Shown here: one piece after another, positions 19,094 through 30,295 of the stretch
Layout: each line of letters opens with the position of its first letter
How positions within the stretch are numbered: position 1 is the first letter of the stretch
Assembly: GCA_964609625.1 (NCBI GenBank)
Contig: CAZSRS010000013.1
Coordinates: forward strand, 1 to 64,000
DNA from: G963674665 sp964609625
GTDB taxonomy: Bacteria > Desulfobacterota > Desulfovibrionia > Desulfovibrionales > Desulfovibrionaceae
Reading direction: 5' to 3'
DNA: 64,000 bases
The notes under the pieces: model-generated
What the model was told of the DNA's origin: nothing
The model's input: only the letters and a program-made list of their open reading frames with translations
Databases searched by the model: none
Position numbers and translations under genes: made by a program

Positions 19094-19575
19094 CCTTGGC
19101 GGTTGATTGATCCGCTTACCTTTACATTCTGGCGACCTTGCTCGGATCAATTCCATGCTAAGTGGGCCAGCGTACAGTGCAAAGCATACATACTTGATAT
19201 TTCATTGTATAGAGCAAATATGCTTACAACAGACAACTGACTTTTCAGTATCAGGCATGGTGCGTTTTACTCACCAAAGACGCATCATGCGTGATGTTTT
19301 GTTTGACACCCTCTTCTGGAGGCAGCATGGCATCGCTCCTTCAGTCAGACCAAGATGCAATCATCTCCGCCCGGAGTTTGATTGCATCGGCCTGGCGAAA
19401 ACGTTGCTTCGCCAAGCCTTGCGCTGACTTCGCTTACGGAGCGGCGCCCTACCGCGCGATACCAAGTTGCCCTCTCCAGTGGCAATTGGCTATTGTCCCC
19501 CTTGACATTCCCCCCTTCGGCCACATATATGAGCATCTGCTCATATGTTCATATCATGCGCCTGAAGGAGGGCCC
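19094..19575. other. Intergenic segment before the metal permease
   Basis: About 480 bases with no supported gene. The first half is AT-rich like the DUF4282 region; the second half is of normal composition and ends in the promoter/operator of the permease. Frames here give no recognisable protein. Confidence 0.4.
19502..19546 (+). promoter_or_regulatory. Promoter with overlapping ArsR/SmtB-type operator
   Basis: TTGACA (19502-19507) with TATATG 18 bases on, overlapped by a perfect inverted repeat ATATGAGCA (19527-19535) - TC - TGCTCATAT (19538-19546). This matches the ATATGA...TCATAT operators bound by ArsR/SmtB metal repressors. AAGGAGG and the permease start follow 20-30 bases downstream. 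Confidence 0.75.
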
Positions 19576-20748
19576 ATGTCCGTATCCACCCCCCCAGCTA
19601 TCCTAGGAACCATCCTCCTTGAATCATGGACTATCCTCGTCGAGTCCGCACCATACATGCTTTTCGGCTTCCTGGCCGCCGGCCTGCTCAAGGCCTTTGT
19701 TCCCACCGCCCTGGTGGCCAGGCATCTTAGCTCCCAAAAAGGGGGCGTGGGGCATATCTTCAAGGCCGCGGTCATCGGCGCGCCCCTGCCGTTGTGCAGT
19801 TGCAGCGTGCTCCCCGCAGCTGCCGGACTCAAGGACCAGGGCGCCAGCAGGGGAGCCACCACCGCCTTTCTCGTGGCCACCCCAGAGACCGGGGTGGACT
19901 CCATCACCGTGAGCTACGCTCTGCTCGATCCGGTCATGACCGTGCTGCGACCGGTGGCGGCCATCTTCACCGCCGTGCTCGCCGGCATCGGCGTGGAGCG
20001 CTTTTCCAGGCAGGAGCAGAAAATGGTGCCCGGGGTGGCGAGTGCCTCATTGAAGGAAGGTGACGCACATGCCGTTCATGGTTGCGACTGTTCCTCCACC
20101 GGGTGCGCGACGCAACCAGCCCTGGAACCCAAGGAGCAACCATCGGCACTGGTACGGGCGCGGCAGGGAGTGTCCTACGCCTTTGGCGACATCCTCGGGG
20201 ATATCGGATTGTGGTTCCTGCTGGGAGTGCTCCTGGCCGGGGCCATCGGGGTCCTGGTTCCGGCTGGAGTGCTGGAGACCTGGCTCGGCGGCCCCTGGGC
20301 CATGTTCGCTGCCTTGGTGGTGGCCGTGCCCTTGTACGTCTGCGCCACCGCGAGCACGCCCCTTGCCGCGGCGCTGGTGCTCAAGGGATTGTCACCGGGC
20401 GCGGCCCTGGTCTTTCTGCTGGCAGGGCCGGCCACCAACGCGGCGACCATCACGGTGGTGGCCAGACTGCTGGGGCGGCGTGCGGCAGGGCTCTACGTGT
20501 CGGCCATCGCTTTGAGTGCCCTACTGCTGGGGTTCGCCACTGACTGGCTGTACCGGTCCTTCGGCTTGAGCACGGCAGGTTGGATGGCCGAGAGCAGCGA
20601 GCACGGGGCTGCCGGTTGGGAGGTGCTCTGTGCGGTGCTGCTTCTGGGGCTCATCGTCAGGGCTGCCTGGTTGCAACGAAGGAAGCGTGGGCAGAGCCGG
20701 GGCACTGGTGTGGCGGTCCGCGGCTGTGGCTGCGGCTGCGGGAAGTAG
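19576..20748 (+). CDS. SO_0444-family Cu/Zn/As-type efflux permease
   Basis: 390 residues from the ATG at 19576 (AAGGAGG upstream); the longer open frame crosses the operator and is rejected. Two homologous membrane halves carry the permease signatures PLPLCSCSVLPAAAGL and VPLYVCATASTPLAAAL (the latter with GAALVFLLAGPATNAATI following). Between them is a cytoplasmic loop with HAVHGCDCSSTGC, and the C-terminus ends in CGCGCGK; both are likely soft-metal sites. The family is linked to metal or metalloid efflux and typically lies beside an arsR gene, here 17338-17706. Confidence 0.88.
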   Translation: MSVSTPPAILGTILLESWTILVESAPYMLFGFLAAGLLKAFVPTALVARHLSSQKGGVGHIFKAAVIGAPLPLCSCSVLPAAAGLKDQGASRGATTAFLVATPETGVDSITVSYALLDPVMTVLRPVAAIFTAVLAGIGVERFSRQEQKMVPGVASASLKEGDAHAVHGCDCSSTGCATQPALEPKEQPSALVRARQGVSYAFGDILGDIGLWFLLGVLLAGAIGVLVPAGVLETWLGGPWAMFAALVVAVPLYVCATASTPLAAALVLKGLSPGAALVFLLAGPATNAATITVVARLLGRRAAGLYVSAIALSALLLGFATDWLYRSFGLSTAGWMAESSEHGAAGWEVLCAVLLLGLIVRAAWLQRRKRGQSRGTGVAVRGCGCGCGK

Positions 20749-20933
20749 CCGGAGCGGATGCGACATCATGACGGCAAGGACGTCACGGTGACGAAAGGGT
20801 AGCGCGCGAACCGCCCCCACGGTTAAAGCGAAAGGACATTTACGACACCAAGCGGTCTTGCCTGATGTCGCCCCATGCACCACGGATCAAGGCACTGGTC
20901 CTTTGCCTTTTTCCCGCCCCTCGAGAGCGCCTC

Positions 20934-24290
<3,357 letters not shown>

Positions 24291-24312
24291 GCTCTCGCTC
24301 CCTGGCCGTGGT

Positions 24313-25827
24313 TCACGCGCGGTCGAAGAACATGGTCATTTCCTTGAACCAGGCCAGTCTGTCAATATCCAGTTCCGTGGGCAGCAGACGCCAGAGCCAG
24401 TTGCCCCGCAGGGTGCCGGGGGTGTTCATGCGGTGCTCGGTCCCCAGACCGAGGATGTCCTGCATGGGGAAGATGGCGGTGTTGGCCACGCTTTGCATGC
24501 CCAGGCGGATCAGGGCCAGGTGCAAGTCTTCTTCCCCGGGGGGGCAGCCGAGGTAGCGGGCCAGGGTCCGGCGCTCGGCCTGTGTCGCCTCGTGAGAGAA
24601 CCAGCCGCGTGCGGTGTTGTTGTCGTGGGTGCCGGTGTAGACCACGCAGTTGCGCTCGTGCAGGTGGGGGACGTGCTTGTTCCACTCGTCGCCAAAGGCG
24701 AATTGCAGGATTTTCATCCCTGGAAAACCGAAGAGCTGTTTGAGTTCGCGCACGTCGGCGGTGATCACGCCCAGGTCTTCGGCGATGAGCGATAGGGCGC
24801 CGCAGCGTCGCAGCAGGGTGGTGAACAGCTCCTCGCCGGGCGAGGGCTCCCAGACGCCCTTGACGGCGGTGGACTCGTAGGCCGGGATGCGCCAGTGAGC
24901 CACGAAGCCGCGAAAGTGGTCCACGCGCATGAAGTCGAAGCGCGAAAGCTCGTGTGTGAAGCGCCGCGCCCACCAGGAGTAATCCTCATTCTTGTGCTCG
25001 TCCCAATCGTAGACCGGGTTGCCCCAGCGTTGGCCCGTGGCGCTGAAATAATCCGGGGGCACGCCGGCCACGTGGGTGGGGAGCAGGTCGTCGCCCAGGA
25101 GGAAAAGTTCGGGGTGGGACCAGACGTCGGCGCTGTCATAGGTCACGTAAATGGGCAGGTCGCCGATGAGGCTCACGCCGTTCTCGTTGCAAAAGCGTTT
25201 CAGCCCGCTCCACTGGAGGTGGAAGAGATATTGCACCAGGCAGGCCTTGGCGATACGCTCGCGCCCCTTGTCCCGCCAACGGTCCAGGGCGTCTGGATCG
25301 CGGAAACGCAGGGTTTCGGGCCAGGTGTTCCAGGCCGCGCCGTTGAAGCGCTCTTTGAGGGTCGTGAACAGCGCGAAGTCCTCGAGCCAGTGCTCCTGCT
25401 TCCGGCAAAAAGCCCTGAAGTCGGAGTCCTGCTCGAAGTCCTTGCCGTGGCGCAGGAAGACCAGGTCCAGGAGCCCGCGCTTACCGCTCTCCACGGCGGC
25501 GAAGTCCACGCGGCGGGGATCGGCGCGGCTGTCTGCCTCGTCCCCAAGCTCCTCGTCGGGCGTCTCGTCCGAGTCCAGCAGGTGATCCTTGACCAGCTGT
25601 TCCGGACTGATGAGCAAGGGGTTGCCGGCAAAGGCCGAGTATCCTGCGTAGGGCGAATGGCACATGCCCGAGGAGGTGGGGCACAGAGGCAGCATCTGCC
25701 AATAGCTCTGCCGCATCTCGGCCAGAAACAAGGCAAAGCGCCGTGCGTCCTGCCCCATGTCCCCGATGCCGTGGACCGAGGACAGGGAACTCAGGTGCAG
25801 AAGAACTCCGCTCGCCCGTATTTTCAT
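24313..25827 (-). CDS. malQ: 4-alpha-glucanotransferase
   Basis: 504 residues from the ATG at 25827, five bases after GGAGGT; an upstream ATG adds six residues. The GH77 signatures are complete: GVLLHLSSLSSVHGIGDMG at the start, SPYAGYSAFAGNPLLIS, DLPIYVTYDSADVW, the nucleophile in FMRVDHFRGF, the acid/base in LIAEDLGVIT, and GTHDNNTARGW. It transfers glucan segments between malto-oligosaccharides (amylomaltase). Its position before treS-maltokinase fits alpha-glucan and trehalose turnover, probably for carbon storage or osmotic stress. Confidence 0.95.
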   Translation of the reverse strand: MKIRASGVLLHLSSLSSVHGIGDMGQDARRFALFLAEMRQSYWQMLPLCPTSSGMCHSPYAGYSAFAGNPLLISPEQLVKDHLLDSDETPDEELGDEADSRADPRRVDFAAVESGKRGLLDLVFLRHGKDFEQDSDFRAFCRKQEHWLEDFALFTTLKERFNGAAWNTWPETLRFRDPDALDRWRDKGRERIAKACLVQYLFHLQWSGLKRFCNENGVSLIGDLPIYVTYDSADVWSHPELFLLGDDLLPTHVAGVPPDYFSATGQRWGNPVYDWDEHKNEDYSWWARRFTHELSRFDFMRVDHFRGFVAHWRIPAYESTAVKGVWEPSPGEELFTTLLRRCGALSLIAEDLGVITADVRELKQLFGFPGMKILQFAFGDEWNKHVPHLHERNCVVYTGTHDNNTARGWFSHEATQAERRTLARYLGCPPGEEDLHLALIRLGMQSVANTAIFPMQDILGLGTEHRMNTPGTLRGNWLWRLLPTELDIDRLAWFKEMTMFFDRA

Positions 25828-25942
25828 GACCACCTCCGTATGCATTGCGAACCACAGACAGCTGATGGCAACCTGCGGTGACTCAGTACAGGACTATACC
25901 CATTCGGAATAATCAATGCAAATGGACCCGAAAAATACCGGG

Positions 25943-26479
25943 CTATGGCTGGTTCGCTGCGGTTGGTTCCGGAATATGCAATTCGTAGACGACCTTGGCA
26001 TCGTCGCGGTCGTAGAAGTGCTCGAAGCGGGCGCGCTCCACAAAGCCCGTGGCCAGGTAGAAGCGTCGGGTGCCGGCATAGGCGGGGGTGGAGGATGTCT
26101 CGGCAAAGATGCGTTCCCCGTCGGCCACGCGTACAGCGGCCATGACCTCGCGGAGCATGCGGCGGCCCAGGCCGTGGCCCTGCCAGGCGGGATCCACGGC
26201 TATCCAGTAGAGGTCCCAGCTGGCGCGGGTGCAAGGGATCCTGCCGTAGCAGGCATAGCTGGCCAGGCCCTGCGGCCCGCCCACCCTGCCCGGTCCGTCC
26301 AGGTGGTCGTGGAAGATGAACTCGTAGCCGCTCTCCGGGCCGCGCGCCAGGCGTTCCCGTACCAGTTCCTCGGCAACGTCCACTTCCTCCGGTTTGAACA
26401 CCGCCGTGGCCAGGACCAGGGCGCGCACCGCGGCGACGTCCTCGGGTCGTACCTCGTGGCGGAAAACGTCCGCGTTCAT
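25943..26479 (-). CDS. GNAT-family N-acetyltransferase
   Basis: 178 residues. The ATG at 26479 overlaps the stop of the GNAT-HDAC gene (ATGA), which favours it over the longer open frame. The acetyl-CoA-binding signature is clear: LYWIAVDPAWQGHGLGRRML, with the QxxGxG-like loop, followed by ETSSTPAYAGTRRFYLATGF typical of motif B. It is the last of five overlapping or closely spaced genes headed by kamA. In known abl operons an acetyltransferase acetylates beta-lysine, so a beta-amino acid or its ligation product is a reasonable substrate (inference). Confidence 0.85.
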   Translation of the reverse strand: MNADVFRHEVRPEDVAAVRALVLATAVFKPEEVDVAEELVRERLARGPESGYEFIFHDHLDGPGRVGGPQGLASYACYGRIPCTRASWDLYWIAVDPAWQGHGLGRRMLREVMAAVRVADGERIFAETSSTPAYAGTRRFYLATGFVERARFEHFYDRDDAKVVYELHIPEPTAANQP

Positions 26480-28215
26480 GAAGCGCCCAGCCTTTGGCCG
26501 TCTCGCAGTCCCCTGAAAAAGCGGCCGGCGTTGGCTGCCAGGGAAGGCACGCGGTAGCCGCCCTCCTGCACCACCAGGGTGGGCAAGCACATGCCGCCCA
26601 CGAGCCGGCCGTTTTGTTCGAAATCCCGTGCCCCGAGGGACCAGGTGCCCGTGGGGTCGCCCTTGGCCGTATCCAGCCCCAGGGCCACCACCAGGAAGGT
26701 GGGCTTGAAGCGCTGCACCCGGTTCAGGGCGTGACGCAGCACTGTGCGGTACTGCCCATTGTCCACGTGCTCGGGCAGGGGGTAGTTGCGGTTCAGCCCC
26801 AAGCCCTTGCCCTGTCCCTTTTCGTCAACAAAGCCGCTGAAATAAGGGTAGGCAATGCCGGGGTGGGCATGGATCGAGATCGTCAGCACGTCCTCGCGCT
26901 CGTAAAAGATCTCCTGGCTGCCGTTGCCGTGGTGGTAGTCCAGATCCAGCAGCGCCACCTTGCCATGCCGGGCGAGCATGTTCGCCGCCACGGCCGCGTT
27001 GTTCAGGTAGCAGAACCCGCCGAAGACCTTGCGCTCCGCATGATGGCCTGGGGGGCGCACCAGGGCGTAGGCCATGCGATAACCGTGGAGCAGGGCCAAG
27101 GCCGCGGTGAAGGCGGCGTCCACGGCTCTGCGCGCCACGTCGTAAGCCTGTCTGTGCAGGGGTGTGAAGGTGTCGATGCAGTAGTAGCCAGCGCGCACGG
27201 CCAGTTCCTTTGGGGGGCGGGTCGCGTTGCGCACCGGGAAAACATAGGGATACACGGCCTTGCCCGGCTCCAGCAAGGAGCAGCAGCGTTTCATGTAATC
27301 CACCAGCCCCTTGTCGTGGATGTCCAGTATCAAGCGCTCCGGACAGTGCTTCAGGGGAAGGGGCTGGGCCATACCGCTCTTTTCCAGGCGTGCGAGGATG
27401 CTCTCCACCCGTGCCGGGGCCTCCACGTATCCTCGCTCGTGCACATGGTGCAGCCGATGCCCGTCGTTGACCGCCAGGGCAAGGTCCGGCTGCATGCCGT
27501 TGGTGGAAGCCGGTTCAGCGGAAACCTTGGCGTATTGTGGTGGCGACAGGCGCACGGGATCGTGCCGGAAAGAGTTCACCACCCTGTCGACATAGCCGGG
27601 AGGGCAGCGCTGGCCATATTTGCGCTCCAGGATGGCGCGTACGATACGTTTGGCCTTGCTCCGTGCAAGGGGGCGCCCCCTGCCGAGGTCGTCGTAGAGG
27701 AGCAGAGGAGGGCAGGTGTCCTTGGAAGAGATGGGAGTGGCATAGTCCGTGCCCTCGATGATGCGCATGCCATGGCGCTCGTAAAAGGCCAGACGCGCGG
27801 CGTTCTGGCGCAGTAGTTCGGCCTCGCGGCAGAGGATGGGGGAGGCGGGCAGGGCTTCGCAGAACAGGCCAAGGACTTCCAATCCGCGGGCTTCCTCGCG
27901 CATACGCATGTACAGGGCGCCCCCCACCCCGCCGCCGGTCTTGCCCGGCACGGCTGCCATGTAGTCGAGATAGCAGAAGCGTTCGTCCGGTGCGTGGAGC
28001 ACGAGTGCGGCGCCACGCAAACGGCCCTGCATTTCCGCCGAAAGCACGATGCTGCGGAAGCGGTAACGCAGGGGGTTGCGCAACTTCTCGGTCAGGGTGT
28101 CGAATTCCTCTTCCGGTGCCGCGGGGAATTGCTGACGCAGCATCTCGGCGATCTGCCGGAGCATGGTGCGGTCCAGGGGCAGGAGGTCGTCAAAGATTCT
28201 GCGAATTCGGAACAT
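26476..28215 (-). CDS. GNAT-histone deacetylase/acetylpolyamine amidohydrolase fusion
   Basis: 579 residues. The N-terminal third (about 1-165) is a GNAT-like acetyltransferase (SIVLSAEMQGRLRGAALVLH, VPGKTGGGVGGALYMRM, RLAFYERHGM). The C-terminal part (about 250-575) is a zinc-dependent deacetylase of the HDAC/AcuC/AphA superfamily: RPPGHHAE dyad, zinc ligands in LLDLDYHHGNG and ALGLDTAKGDP, and the late VQEGGY tyrosine. All catalytic residues appear present. One chain could both place and remove an acetyl group on the same small amine, perhaps as a protecting group. It lies 29 bases after the second ATP-grasp gene and overlaps the second GNAT gene. Confidence 0.88.
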   Translation of the reverse strand: MFRIRRIFDDLLPLDRTMLRQIAEMLRQQFPAAPEEEFDTLTEKLRNPLRYRFRSIVLSAEMQGRLRGAALVLHAPDERFCYLDYMAAVPGKTGGGVGGALYMRMREEARGLEVLGLFCEALPASPILCREAELLRQNAARLAFYERHGMRIIEGTDYATPISSKDTCPPLLLYDDLGRGRPLARSKAKRIVRAILERKYGQRCPPGYVDRVVNSFRHDPVRLSPPQYAKVSAEPASTNGMQPDLALAVNDGHRLHHVHERGYVEAPARVESILARLEKSGMAQPLPLKHCPERLILDIHDKGLVDYMKRCCSLLEPGKAVYPYVFPVRNATRPPKELAVRAGYYCIDTFTPLHRQAYDVARRAVDAAFTAALALLHGYRMAYALVRPPGHHAERKVFGGFCYLNNAAVAANMLARHGKVALLDLDYHHGNGSQEIFYEREDVLTISIHAHPGIAYPYFSGFVDEKGQGKGLGLNRNYPLPEHVDNGQYRTVLRHALNRVQRFKPTFLVVALGLDTAKGDPTGTWSLGARDFEQNGRLVGGMCLPTLVVQEGGYRVPSLAANAGRFFRGLRDGQRLGAS

Positions 28216-28244
28216 GGAAGTCCTGTTTTGGACAGAGGCTTACG

Positions 28245-29276
28245 TCATTGCAGGGCGGCCTGCTGGATGCGCTCCAGTGCCTGAGGCACGGTGCAGTTGG
28301 CCGCGGCGAGGGCTGCCACGAAACCGGCGTCCGGTGCCAGGCAGGGGTTGGCGTTGATGTCGATGATCCAAGGCCTGCCCTGCTCGTCCACCCGGAAGTC
28401 CACCCTGGCGTACCCCTCGAGGTCGAACAGCCGCCAGCATTGCCTGGCCAGGGCCGCGAGTTCCAGCAGCAGCGCGCGGTCCGAGGCCGGGAAGTCGTGT
28501 CGTCGCACCGTGTTGGTATAGGCCGGATCGTTCTCGTTCCATTTGGCGGCGTGGTCTACGATCCGTGGTCGCGAAGGGTCCCACCAGCAGAAGAGGATCT
28601 CGGCCGGCGGCAGCACCTCGGGTACGTCCTGAGGGTTGGCGTCGGCCAGCAGGGCGACGTTCATCTCCCGCCCCGCCACGTAGGCCTCGATGAACCACTC
28701 GCCGCCGTGGCGGCGGGTGCGCTCGGCCAAGGCCTCCAAGGCTTGCCCCCGTGTGGGGTGGTGCAGCACGCTGTCTGGTCCCAGGCCGCAGGAGGCATGC
28801 TCCCAGACCGACTTGACGATCCAGCTGCCAGGCAGTGTCAGGCCAGGATCGGATGCGTCGCGGAAATCCAAGGACGGCGGCGTGGGCAGGCTGGCGCGGG
28901 AAAGCACTTGCTTGGCCAGCAGTTTGTTTGTGGAGCGCATCAGGGCCGGAGTCCCGGACCCGGTATAGGGGAGCCCGGCCCGGTTGATGAGCACGGGCGC
29001 ATGACAGGCCAGCCTGGCCGAGCCCATGAAGGCTTCCACGAGATTCCAGGCCAAGTCCCAGTGCTCGGAACCCCGGGCCTGGAAGAGCAGTTCCAGGCAT
29101 TCGTCCATGGTGGCCGAGGCGGGCAGGGGCACCAGGAGCACCGCATGCCCCTGCCGCTCCAGGGTCTGGGCCAGGAATTCCGCCTGGATTCTGGTGTCGT
29201 CGTCCGCCGGGTCCGTGGATGCATGCGAACCGGGCAGACAGGGCAAGGCCTGGTTGTAGACGATCAGGATGCGCAC
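28245..29276 (-). CDS. ATP-grasp ligase, D-alanine-D-alanine ligase-like (second of pair)
   Basis: 343 residues from a GTG at 29276 (AGGA upstream), overlapping the end of the preceding ATP-grasp gene by 13 bases. The start RILIVYNQAL and the WDLAWNLVEAF segment are like the N-terminal domain of D-Ala-D-Ala ligases. The central domain has WIVKSVWEHASCGLG (ATP-binding lysine, modified glycine-rich loop) and EWFIEAYVAGREMNV. The C-terminal metal site reads VDFRVDEQGRPWIIDINANPCL. The enzyme should activate a carboxylate as acyl phosphate and join it to an amine. It is not the cell-wall Ddl by context, as it sits in the kamA operon with a paralogue of the same length. Confidence 0.85.
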   Translation of the reverse strand: MRILIVYNQALPCLPGSHASTDPADDDTRIQAEFLAQTLERQGHAVLLVPLPASATMDECLELLFQARGSEHWDLAWNLVEAFMGSARLACHAPVLINRAGLPYTGSGTPALMRSTNKLLAKQVLSRASLPTPPSLDFRDASDPGLTLPGSWIVKSVWEHASCGLGPDSVLHHPTRGQALEALAERTRRHGGEWFIEAYVAGREMNVALLADANPQDVPEVLPPAEILFCWWDPSRPRIVDHAAKWNENDPAYTNTVRRHDFPASDRALLLELAALARQCWRLFDLEGYARVDFRVDEQGRPWIIDINANPCLAPDAGFVAALAAANCTVPQALERIQQAALQ

Positions 29277-30295
29277 GCAGCGGTCCTTTCCGGCAGTATT
29301 TCGGCGGTGGTCGCGGGCTGGATGCCACAACGCTCGCAAGCCGCGTCCATGATCATGGTCAGCAACTCCTGGTAGCCGATGCCGCCGAGCCGACAGATGA
29401 TGGGCAGATCGGAGTGCACTGGGTTCAACCCGGCCAGGGGGTTGGCCTCGACGAAATGGACCTCTCCGGTTGCGTCCGCGCGCAGGTCCAGGCGTCCGGC
29501 GTCGCGGATGTCCAGGCCCCTGTATGCAGCCAGGGCCACGGCTGCGGCCCGGCGGGCCATGGGGTCGGTGACGAGGTGGTAGCGGGCGCGCTTCTCGTAC
29601 TGGTCCTTGGTCTCGTAGCCGTAGGCACCGCGCTCCAGGTCCTGGAGCAGTTCGATCTCCATGACGCCCAGGACCTTGGCGCTCTTGCCATTGCCTACGA
29701 TGCCCACGGTGAACTCGCGGCCCGGCAGGAACTCCTCCACCAGCACGGGCTGACTGTGGCGCTCCAGCAGGGTGGCGCAGGTCTCGCGCAGTTCACGGGG
29801 GGTGTCACAGCGGGAAGCCGCGCCCACGCCCTTGCCCGTGCCCTCGGCCACGGGCTTGGCGAACAGCGGATAGCGTAGCCGCAGGCCCTTGAGATCAGCA
29901 AGGTTTTGGACCACGGCAAAGTCAGGGGTGGGCAGGCCCAGGTCCCGCACCACGTGTTTGGTCATGCCCTTGTGCAGGCAGAGACCGAGGATCACGGGGT
30001 CGGAAAACACGCAGGGAATCCGCCAGGCCTCGAACAGAGCCGGCGCCAGGGATTCTCGCCCTAGGCCGTACAGACCCTCGGCGATGTTGAAGGCCATGTC
30101 CCAACGCTGCCCCAGGGCCAGGCGGCGCACCAGGCTGTTCACGTTGCCCACCAGGTCGGGCTCGTGCCCCATGCGGCGCAGTGCCACGGCCAGGGCATCG
30201 ATGGTTTCCCAGGAATCGAACTCGGCGGTCTCTTCGTAGCTGTAGCCCTGTTCGAGATATTCCTGCTTGAGGTCATATGTCATCGCGATGCGCAT
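29264..30295 (-). CDS. ATP-grasp ligase, D-alanine-D-alanine ligase-like (first of pair)
   Basis: 343 residues from the ATG at 30295, seven bases after AAGGAGA, overlapping the kamA-like gene by 16 bases. Motifs: RIAMTYDLKQEYLEQG at the start, WDMAFNIAEGLYG (compare WDLAWNLVEAF in the partner), PLFAKPVAEGTGKGVG as the ATP-binding lysine and glycine-rich loop, VLVEEFLPGREFTVG, and the magnesium site RLDLRADATGEVHFVEANPLAGL. The family makes peptide-like bonds. Together with the KamA-type mutase upstream it may ligate a beta-amino acid (inference). Confidence 0.87.
   Translation of the reverse strand: MRIAMTYDLKQEYLEQGYSYEETAEFDSWETIDALAVALRRMGHEPDLVGNVNSLVRRLALGQRWDMAFNIAEGLYGLGRESLAPALFEAWRIPCVFSDPVILGLCLHKGMTKHVVRDLGLPTPDFAVVQNLADLKGLRLRYPLFAKPVAEGTGKGVGAASRCDTPRELRETCATLLERHSQPVLVEEFLPGREFTVGIVGNGKSAKVLGVMEIELLQDLERGAYGYETKDQYEKRARYHLVTDPMARRAAAVALAAYRGLDIRDAGRLDLRADATGEVHFVEANPLAGLNPVHSDLPIICRLGGIGYQELLTMIMDAACERCGIQPATTAEILPERTAACAS

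Noticed and set aside
19107..19427. 106-residue frame, possible mobile-element fragment
   Set aside because: No transposase or integrase motif can be recognised and no terminal repeats are seen.
19291..19575. Long N-terminal extension of the metal permease
   Set aside because: It would run through the promoter and ArsR-like operator; the start at 19576 follows AAGGAGG.
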